6,454 bases of DNA, from positions 1 to 6,454 of the forward strand of contig JBHIDJ010000164.1 in the NCBI GenBank assembly GCA_046760105.1, written 5' to 3'. The stretch comes from JBHIDJ01 sp046760105. GTDB taxonomy: Bacteria > Pseudomonadota > Gammaproteobacteria > Acidiferrobacterales > SPGG2. The notes below the pieces were generated by a model, which was not told the DNA's origin, searched no databases, and saw nothing but the letters and a program-made list of their open reading frames with translations. This document shows positions 1 to 4,104 of the stretch, piece by piece; position 1 is the first letter of the stretch, and each line of letters begins with the position of its first letter. Position numbers and translations under genes: made by a program.

Positions 1-56
1 AGCAGCGTAATGGCCTTGTTTTCCCACTGCAGGAATTCGTCATGAGACATTCTCAT
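1..56 (-). CDS. N-terminal fragment of an unidentified leftward gene
   Basis: Reading leftward from an ATG at 56-54 gives an open frame of 18 codons, MRMSHDEFLQWENKAITL, running off the left edge; the next codon is Leu (CTN). A second in-frame ATG at 50-48 is an equally possible start. Upstream of the first ATG the leftward strand reads GAGAAAGTACC, a weak ribosome-binding site. The gene is divergent from the toxin-antitoxin pair, with about 210 bp between them. Only the N-terminus is visible, so the product cannot be assigned. The hydrophobic KAITLL stretch resembles the first beta strand before a Walker A loop in some P-loop ATPases, but the loop itself would lie outside the window, so this is a guess from memory. 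Confidence 0.55.
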   Translation of the reverse strand, partial: MRMSHDEFLQWENKAITL

Positions 57-99
57 GGTACTTTCTCGTGTCCCGTCTGGTCGTAGTCGATATGTATAT

Positions 100-123
100 C
101 CGCGCCGGTCCAAAACGGCGCGG
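100..123. repeat. 8-bp GC-rich inverted repeat in the divergent intergenic region
   Basis: CCGCGCCG (100-107) and CGGCGCGG (116-123) are exact reverse complements separated by 8 bases (GTCCAAAA). No T-run follows on either strand, so it is not an obvious intrinsic terminator. It lies 44 bp upstream of the leftward gene at the left edge. It could be a protein-binding site or a hairpin in that gene's leader. Confidence 0.55.
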
Positions 124-181
124 TCTGCCTGTCAGGATAGCCGATTCTCTCAGCGCGCGACATCAACGTCGGTCGTCCCGC

Positions 182-208
182 GCTTTCAGGGGCTCGTGCC
201 CCGAAAGC
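182..208. repeat. Hairpin-forming inverted repeat upstream of the toxin-antitoxin promoter
   Basis: GCTTTC-A-GGGG (182-192) pairs with CCCCGAAAGC (199-208) around the 6-base loop CTCGTG, leaving one bulged A. That gives ten base pairs, most of them G-C. The repeat ends immediately before the -35 element at 209. There is no U-tract on either side, so a terminator is unlikely. It may insulate or regulate the divergent promoters, or mark an old insertion boundary of the module. Confidence 0.55.
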
Positions 209-237
209 TTGATGGGATAGGAATCATGACATATCAT
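209..237 (+). promoter_or_regulatory. Sigma70-like promoter of the toxin-antitoxin operon
   Basis: TTGATG at 209-214 (4 of 6 matches to TTGACA) is followed by a 17-base spacer and TATCAT at 232-237 (5 of 6 matches to TATAAT). Transcription would begin near 244, giving a leader of about 24 bases before the antitoxin ATG at 268. Spacing and position fit well, but this is a pattern match only. Confidence 0.6.
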
Positions 238-240
238 GAC
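223..240 (+). promoter_or_regulatory. Candidate autoregulatory operator: direct repeat ATCATGAC
   Basis: The octamer ATCATGAC occurs at 223-230 and again at 233-240, two bases apart, so the repeats are 10 bp (about one helical turn) in phase. Each contains the small palindrome TCATGA. They overlap the spacer and the -10 element of the promoter. Ribbon-helix-helix antitoxins commonly bind as adjacent dimers on such short in-phase repeats and repress their own operon. Binding by the downstream antitoxin is inferred. Confidence 0.5.
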
Positions 241-267
241 TTGTCAATATAGTCCTTGGGGGATGCA

Positions 268-480
268 ATGGCCGCGATCAAAATCAGCTCTAAAGTCGAC
301 GCGGAAGTTTGGGGCGAGCTGAAGGCGCTCGCAACCGAATCGCACCAGAGTGTTTCCGGCCTGCTGACGGAAGCCATCAGCGAGTATGTGCGTCGCAAGC
401 GCGTGCGGCCGGCGGTGCTTGGGCATCTCGACGAGTCCATTGCCGCGAACGAGGAGCTTGGCCGCCTCCTTGCAGACTGA
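268..480 (+). CDS. Ribbon-helix-helix (CopG-like) antitoxin
   Basis: This 70-residue protein is probably the DNA-binding antitoxin of a type II toxin-antitoxin pair. Residues 3-9 (AIKISSK) form a short N-terminal strand, followed by helix 1 (about 11-25), a turn around SHQSVS (25-30) and helix 2 (about 30-43), the typical ribbon-helix-helix layout. The last 25 residues (about 46-70, including LDESIAANEELGRLLAD) form an acidic tail that would be expected to bind and neutralise the toxin. I chose the ATG at 268, preceded by GGGGGA at 258-263. An in-frame TTG at 256 would add four residues but would lie on the ribosome-binding site. The gene overlaps the toxin reading frame by about 11 bp, suggesting translational coupling. 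P1 Doc pairs with a Phd-fold antitoxin, so a ribbon-helix-helix partner is a different pairing. Confidence 0.8.
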   Translation: MAAIKISSKVDAEVWGELKALATESHQSVSGLLTEAISEYVRRKRVRPAVLGHLDESIAANEELGRLLAD

Positions 481-859
481 GTCTGTCCTTCATCTCTCGC
501 GCGACGAGGCAGTCGCCATCCATCAGAGCCTCGTGGCTCGCTTCGGTGGGCCGTCCGGGGTTCGCGATCTCGGTGTGCTAGAAAGCGCCTTGTTTCGTCC
601 GCGCACAGGCTACTACGAAGACATCGCCGAGATGGCGGCCGCCCTGTTTGAGTCACTGCTTATCAACCGCCCCTTTATCGATGGGAACAAGCGCGTAGCG
701 TTCTTCGCGACCGACGTGTTTCTGCGACTGAATGGCTGGAAGCTCCAGGTCGAGCCAGAGGAAGCCCATGCCTTTATCATCGAGCGACTTGAAGCAGGCC
801 AGTGCGACTTCGAGCATCTGCTACCCTGGCTCCAGCGGGCGTTAGTGCGCCATGGGTGA
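470..859 (+). CDS. Doc/Fic-family toxin (death-on-curing type) with altered catalytic motif
   Basis: The predicted 129-residue protein matches Doc-type Fic toxins in length and layout. Recognisable blocks are the N-terminal helix LSRDEAVAIHQSL (9-21), GGPSGVRDLGVLESALFRP (26-44), AALFESLLIN (57-66) and the Fic loop PFIDGNKR (68-75), followed by FLRLNGW (84-90). P1 Doc phosphorylates EF-Tu, while other Fic proteins AMPylate targets; which applies here cannot be told. The Fic consensus begins with a catalytic His (HPFxDGNKR), but residue 67 here is Arg, codon CGC, one base from His CAC. The loop otherwise looks intact. The protein could be inactive or use altered chemistry. The frame has no nearby ATG. 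I chose TTG at 470, 13 bases after GAGGAG (451-456) and overlapping the antitoxin end; an earlier TTG at 458 is possible. The start is uncertain, the family assignment firm. Confidence 0.82.
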   Translation: MQTESVLHLSRDEAVAIHQSLVARFGGPSGVRDLGVLESALFRPRTGYYEDIAEMAAALFESLLINRPFIDGNKRVAFFATDVFLRLNGWKLQVEPEEAHAFIIERLEAGQCDFEHLLPWLQRALVRHG

Positions 860-866
860 GGGCGTT

Positions 867-2450
867 CTAAGCGCGTTTGAGCGGCCTGCTCTCGATCAGC
901 AACCATGCGGTGAGCGTGCTCGCCAGGGCCAAGCCCGCGGCAACCAGCATCGCCAAGCGAAATCCGACTAGAAAGGAATCCGCGATCGCGCGTTCGAGCG
1001 AGTGCTTTATGTCCTCGCTCACAGCTCCCGGGACTTCTGCCGCTGCTAGCTTGATTCGCTCAGCCTCCAGTGCTTGCTGAATCTCTGGAGGTATCTCGAG
1101 TACCGTCAGATGGTCAGCGAGACTGCTACTAAATGCTTGCAAGACGAAGATGCCTATCACCGCAATGGCAAGTAGCCCAGCCGTTCGGGCCACAGCATTA
1201 TTGATTCCGGACGCGATGCCTGTATGTTGCACGTCGACCGCACCCATCACGGTGGTAGTCAGCGGCGCGATGCTAATCGCCATACCCAAACCCAGCACCA
1301 CAATCGCCGGAAAGAATGTCGTCCAGTAACTCCCGCCGATTCCGGGTATGGCGAACAGCACATAGCCTATAGCGGCAATAGCCGCCCCCACGATTAACGG
1401 AAGCCTCGCACCGTGACGCGCGACTAGTCCACCCGCCCAGCGAGATAGAAAGAACAAGATCAAGACGAAAGGCAAAAGCGCGGCACCTGCTGCCGTCGCG
1501 CTGTAGTGCTGAACTTGAATCAAGTTGAAGGGCAAGAAGAACAGGGCCCCCGTCAGAGCGGCGTACAAGAACAAGGTCAGCAGGTTGGCGCCGGTAAAGG
1601 TACGCTTGCGAAAGAGGTGAAGAGGCATCATGGGTGTCGGACTGCGGGCTTGTACCAGGATAAACCCTACGAGCGCCAATGTACCAACGAGCAACGTCGT
1701 AATGACAAGCGGATGTGTCAGTCCAAGGTTAGCCGATTCGATCAACCCGTAAACGACGCCCCCTAGGCCAAGGGTTGCCAGCAACCCACCCCGCCAGTCT
1801 AACGCGGTGTTACTTTCATCGCTCCAACTCTCGGGCACATAGCGAGAGGAAATCACAATCACGATGATCGCCAGCGGTACGTTGATAAAGAAAATCCAAC
1901 GCCAAGACAGATTCTCGACAAACCAGCCACCCATCACCGGTCCGAGCGCCGCCCCGATCGCCGTGAACGCAGACCACGTGCCAATGGCGTGGCCGCGCCG
2001 TTCTTCGGGAAAGGCGGCACTAATGATCGCTAAACTGCCGGGTGTGAGCAGGGCGCCGCCAACCCCTTGGACCGCTCGTGCAACAATTAACTGAGTGGCG
2101 TCCGGGGCCAGGCCACACCACACAGAGGACACCGCGAACAGCGCCGTGCCGGCTGCGAAGACACGCCGCCGTCCAAAGCGATCGCCCAGAGAGCCGCCTA
2201 CCAGCAGTAACGCGGCCAGGAACAGGGCATAGGACTCAACGATCCACTGGACTTCGACGACCGTCGCCGAGAGCTCTGACTGCAGGACCGGTAACGCCAC
2301 ATTGACGGCGCTACCGTCAAACAGGACTAGGCCTGAGCCGATGATGGTCGCGGCCAGGATCCATGGCTCGACTCGCCTGGTGCACGGTGCGGTGCAGGTC
2401 CCAGACTGGATAACGCCCTCATCACAGGGTGGTTTAAAGATATTCGCCAA
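867..2450 (-). CDS. DHA2-family (14-TM, EmrB/QacA-like) MFS drug exporter
   Basis: This 527-residue polytopic membrane protein should be a proton-driven exporter of small toxic compounds; its substrate is unknown. Signatures include motif D1 in TM1 (FDGSAVNVALP, 44-54), motif A in the loop after TM2 (GGSLGDRFGRRRV, 85-97), motif C in TM5 (GAALGPVMGG, 166-175) and the WRWIFFINVP block (183-192). Length and hydrophobic periodicity suit the 14-TM DHA2 class. A soluble, charged segment at about 440-490 precedes the last helix. The cytoplasmic N-terminus carries Cys9, Cys19 and Cys23. The start is TTG at 2450 with a poor ribosome-binding site; an in-frame TGA lies five codons upstream, so no longer frame exists. 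It converges on the toxin gene with only 7 bp between stop codons and no terminator. No membrane-fusion partner is adjacent, so it may work alone. Confidence 0.92.
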   Translation of the reverse strand: MANIFKPPCDEGVIQSGTCTAPCTRRVEPWILAATIIGSGLVLFDGSAVNVALPVLQSELSATVVEVQWIVESYALFLAALLLVGGSLGDRFGRRRVFAAGTALFAVSSVWCGLAPDATQLIVARAVQGVGGALLTPGSLAIISAAFPEERRGHAIGTWSAFTAIGAALGPVMGGWFVENLSWRWIFFINVPLAIIVIVISSRYVPESWSDESNTALDWRGGLLATLGLGGVVYGLIESANLGLTHPLVITTLLVGTLALVGFILVQARSPTPMMPLHLFRKRTFTGANLLTLFLYAALTGALFFLPFNLIQVQHYSATAAGAALLPFVLILFFLSRWAGGLVARHGARLPLIVGAAIAAIGYVLFAIPGIGGSYWTTFFPAIVVLGLGMAISIAPLTTTVMGAVDVQHTGIASGINNAVARTAGLLAIAVIGIFVLQAFSSSLADHLTVLEIPPEIQQALEAERIKLAAAEVPGAVSEDIKHSLERAIADSFLVGFRLAMLVAAGLALASTLTAWLLIESRPLKRA

Positions 2451-2488
2451 CTCGGGTGTCGCTCACGTGGCAGGCTGGGTTTGCCCAT

Positions 2489-2505
2489 TACCTATATAAT
2501 AGGTA
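2489..2505. promoter_or_regulatory. Perfect 7-3-7 palindrome, candidate operator of the MFS exporter
   Basis: TACCTAT (2489-2495) and ATAGGTA (2499-2505) are exact inverted copies around ATA. The site lies 39-55 bp upstream of the exporter start. On the leftward strand it contains several AT-rich -10 candidates (TATTAT, TATATA, TATAGG); TTGGTG at 2518-2513 with a 16-base spacer to TATAGG is a possible -35. A repressor bound here would block RNA polymerase. The size and symmetry suit a homodimeric winged-helix or TetR-type regulator, as is usual for drug pumps, but no regulator gene lies nearby. The rightward strand also contains TATAAT (2495-2500) without a good -35. Confidence 0.55.
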
Positions 2506-2612
2506 TCGGGTTCACCAAAATGGCGAAAAAGCATCCCCTAAAGCGACTGTGAAGGATGTCGAGTGCGGCCTTCCGGCATGTCTATAAGCCCAAGATTCAT
2601 ATTTAGGCTCAA

Positions 2613-2639
2613 AAAAAGCCCTGCGACGCAGGGCTTTTT
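2613..2639 (-). terminator. Rho-independent terminator of the cytochrome gene
   Basis: The arms GCCCTGC (2618-2624) and GCAGGGC (2628-2634) pair around a 3-base loop. Flanking A and T runs extend the stem to 12 bp over 2613-2639. Read leftward, the stem ends in a run of seven T (2617-2611). It begins 28 bp past the cytochrome stop codon. The rightward strand also has five T after the stem, so it could act in both directions, but no rightward gene precedes it. Confidence 0.88.
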
Positions 2640-2667
2640 GTTAACGCGCGTCAGACCATCACGTGGG

Positions 2668-2976
2668 CTACTGGACTTTGGACACCATGTAATCCACTGC
2701 GGCCTTCACATCGTCATCGCTCAGGCTCATGTTGCCACCCTTGGGTGGCATAGCGTTGAAGCCTTTAATCGAATGCTCATAGAGCGTGTCTTTTCCCTTG
2801 GCAATACGATCCTTCCACGCAGCCTTGTCACCGAACTTCGGTGCACCGGCAACGCCGGCCGCATGACAGACCTGGCAGGCAGTCTCGTACGTTTCCTTAC
2901 CGCCAGCGACAGCGTTGGCACTGACGGCGAATACGCCCAAGATGGTAGCTAAAACAGTAAGGTTTTTTATGAACAT
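2668..2976 (-). CDS. Periplasmic cytochrome c5-like monohaem c-type cytochrome
   Basis: The 102-residue precursor has a signal peptide: MFIKN, a hydrophobic core to about residue 18, and probable cleavage after ANA (20-22). The mature protein has one haem-binding CQVCH (34-38) and a later axial Met76 in NAMPPKGG. The arrangement TACQVCHAAGVAGAPKFGD...W...GKDTLYEHSIKGFNAMPPKGG...DDDVKAAVDYMV is characteristic of the cytochrome c5 family, small soluble electron carriers of respiratory chains. I chose the ATG at 2976, which has GAGG six bases upstream; in-frame ATGs at 2997 and 2988 would add seven or four residues, and GAGGAATAAGAGG upstream could serve them. The gene stands alone with its own terminator. 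Maturation requires the cytochrome c assembly machinery, not seen here. Its redox partner cannot be inferred from its neighbours. Confidence 0.93.
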   Translation of the reverse strand: MFIKNLTVLATILGVFAVSANAVAGGKETYETACQVCHAAGVAGAPKFGDKAAWKDRIAKGKDTLYEHSIKGFNAMPPKGGNMSLSDDDVKAAVDYMVSKVQ

Positions 2977-3147
2977 ACGGTGCCTCATATCGTTCATGAC
3001 CTCTTATTCCTCAAAAGTTGGAGTTAACAGTAGTTTATTTGCGCCCACGCGTTCAGCGTCATAGCCCCAACGCGGAGGTAGAAAGCGAAAGCCCCCTGAC
3101 TACACCTTGCCTAGTATCCCATCCCAAAATCACCCGCGCCAGTCAAT

Positions 3148-3519
3148 CTAGGGACATTTCATCTCGGCATTCACCGCCGCAATCAGTCCCTGCGCCGCCG
3201 GCCAATCGTGCTTATCGGTGTTGTTGGTCGCCCATTCAATAAACGCCCAACGAAGCAGATCCAGCCGATTTGCCCCTTCGGGGAAACACGCCTTCGGCAG
3301 TTTAGGTGGTAAACAGCCAGCGCCTGTGCCCACAGAAAACGTTGGCTGTATGAGCACCGTTTCGTTGCGTGGGCGGGAACGCATGAACGACGGAACGATG
3401 ATGCCCACCTCAGGGCACCATATCAAGAATCGTGTTGCACTGACAATTTTGTATAAGAGATTGTACAAGAGTTGTCGATGCGTATTTCGGTACCCCTCAT
3501 GTGGTTTTGCCGTGCTCAT
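3148..3519 (-). CDS. Hypothetical protein, weakly supported
   Basis: A 123-codon leftward frame starts at ATG 3519-3517 and ends in TAG. I do not recognise the product. The first third is AT-richer and contains a tandem LLYNLLYK repeat. The last 50 or so residues (PEGANRLDLLRWAFIEW...HDWPAAQGLIAAVNAEMK) look more like ordinary protein, with GC-rich third positions and predicted helices, so only the 3' part may be real or a relic. An internal ATG at 3384 would give 78 residues. No clear ribosome-binding site precedes either start. There is no signal peptide or convincing membrane segment. The cytochrome gene lies downstream on the same strand, 171 bp away. An opposite-strand frame at 3218-3535 appears to be its shadow. 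Confidence 0.35.
   Translation of the reverse strand: MSTAKPHEGYRNTHRQLLYNLLYKIVSATRFLIWCPEVGIIVPSFMRSRPRNETVLIQPTFSVGTGAGCLPPKLPKACFPEGANRLDLLRWAFIEWATNNTDKHDWPAAQGLIAAVNAEMKCP
3449..3472. repeat. Imperfect 12-bp tandem repeat
   Basis: TTGTATAAGAGA (3449-3460) is followed directly by TTGTACAAGAGT (3461-3472), with 10 of 12 positions the same. In the leftward hypothetical frame it encodes LLYN-LLYK. The second unit contains the palindrome TTGTACAA, and GACAA (3442-3446) with TTGTC (3472-3476) brackets the pair as an inverted repeat. It may be a local duplication or a binding site. Confidence 0.4.
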
Positions 3520-3686
3520 TTTGAGTTCTAATTAGTTTTCGGTTTCTGTTGCTCGCATTTCTGTGGAGCCCCGACGCCGACCAGGTCGCAAACAGCGCGC
3601 GGCACGGGCAAGAAGACTGCCCAGAGCTATTAGGGATACTACGTAGGTACCTACGTAGTTTGCCGCATGGACGATTATTGTCAATT
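3520..3686. other. Non-coding stretch between two weak leftward frames
   Basis: No supported gene, tRNA or insertion-sequence end is visible in these 167 bp. The only structured element is the 22-bp palindrome at 3638-3659. Together with the poorly supported frames on each side, it belongs to a stretch of about 1.1 kb (2977-4104) that lacks any confident gene. Confidence 0.5.
3638..3659. promoter_or_regulatory. Perfect 22-bp palindrome made of two CTACGTAG boxes
   Basis: The 11-base half ACTACGTAGGT (3638-3648) is followed directly by its exact reverse complement (3649-3659). Inside are two copies of the self-palindromic octamer CTACGTAG at 3639-3646 and 3651-3658, separated by GTAC and centred 12 bp apart. 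This layout suggests a site for two regulator dimers. No U-tract makes it a terminator. It sits about 120 bp upstream of the leftward frame starting at 3519 and 445 bp upstream of the efflux adaptor. The bound factor and target gene are unknown. Confidence 0.55.
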
Positions 3687-4022
3687 CTATGGTGTATTGA
3701 TACTTTCGCAGAGTAAACCCGTAATAAATCGAAGTGGTTTTTCTCGTTGGCTGAGGAATAACGAAATCGCAGGCAGTCTCGTCTGACTTATCAGAAGAAT
3801 TGTTGATTGCCCGTAATTATCCGGATGCGTTGATTTCGGCTCGCCATCCAGAGAGAATACGGCGGTCTCTATAGACGCAATAATGATTTCGGCCTGACGT
3901 CGCGTCTTCCGGTGATGGGGCTTGACTTCGTAGTCAGTCCAGCGATAACACGAACGAAGCGAATTCAAGAGGGCGAACTGTCGTTCTTCAAAATTCCCGG
4001 CCCGTTGAGTGGTGACGCTCAC
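3687..4022 (-). CDS. Doubtful hypothetical frame
   Basis: A 111-codon leftward frame starts at GTG 4022-4020 and ends in TAG. The product is not recognised and shows no signal peptide, membrane segment or known motif. No ribosome-binding site precedes the GTG, and codon choice is mixed rather than biased like the neighbouring genes. It would be divergent from the efflux operon, a position where a repressor gene is often found, but I see no helix-turn-helix in it. It may be non-coding or a decayed gene. Confidence 0.18.
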   Translation of the reverse strand: MSVTTQRAGNFEERQFALLNSLRSCYRWTDYEVKPHHRKTRRQAEIIIASIETAVFSLDGEPKSTHPDNYGQSTILLISQTRLPAISLFLSQREKPLRFITGLLCESINTP

Positions 4023-4061
4023 GCAGGCCTACGCGGGGTCGCGTGATTGCTGAGTGCTTTG

Positions 4062-4080
4062 GCCATTTGTCTAAAATGGC
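4062..4080. promoter_or_regulatory. Inverted repeat at the efflux operon promoter, candidate operator
   Basis: GCCATTT (4062-4068) and AAATGGC (4074-4080) are exact inverted copies around GTCTA. The repeat lies 25-43 bp upstream of the adaptor ATG. It overlaps the only promoter-like pattern here: TTGCTG at 4047-4052 as -35 and TCTAAA at 4070-4075 as -10, with a 17-base spacer. Both boxes are weak, so the promoter is tentative. RND operons are usually repressed by TetR- or MarR-type dimers on such sites, which makes an operator role plausible; no regulator gene is seen in the window. Confidence 0.42.
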
Positions 4081-4104
4081 GCACAACAACTAAGGGTGTG
4101 TCCG

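Noticed and set aside
55..252. A 65-codon rightward frame upstream of the antitoxin
   Set aside because: It starts inside the leftward gene start and runs through two hairpins and the promoter; composition is not protein-like.
234..656. A 140-codon leftward frame across the toxin-antitoxin pair
   Set aside because: It is a shadow of the antitoxin and toxin genes, Arg/Ser-rich, with no motif.
2640..3080. Possible integron attC-like GTTAAC cores near 2640 and 3023
   Set aside because: No matching RYYYAAC partner, no imperfect hairpin of the right size and no integrase nearby.
3218..3535. A 105-codon rightward frame opposite the hypothetical protein
   Set aside because: It has no ribosome-binding site or motif. 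The leftward frame has the more gene-like 3' portion, though neither is certain.
3148..4022. Possible insertion-sequence remnant
   Set aside because: No transposase motif, terminal inverted repeats or flanking target duplication could be found by eye.
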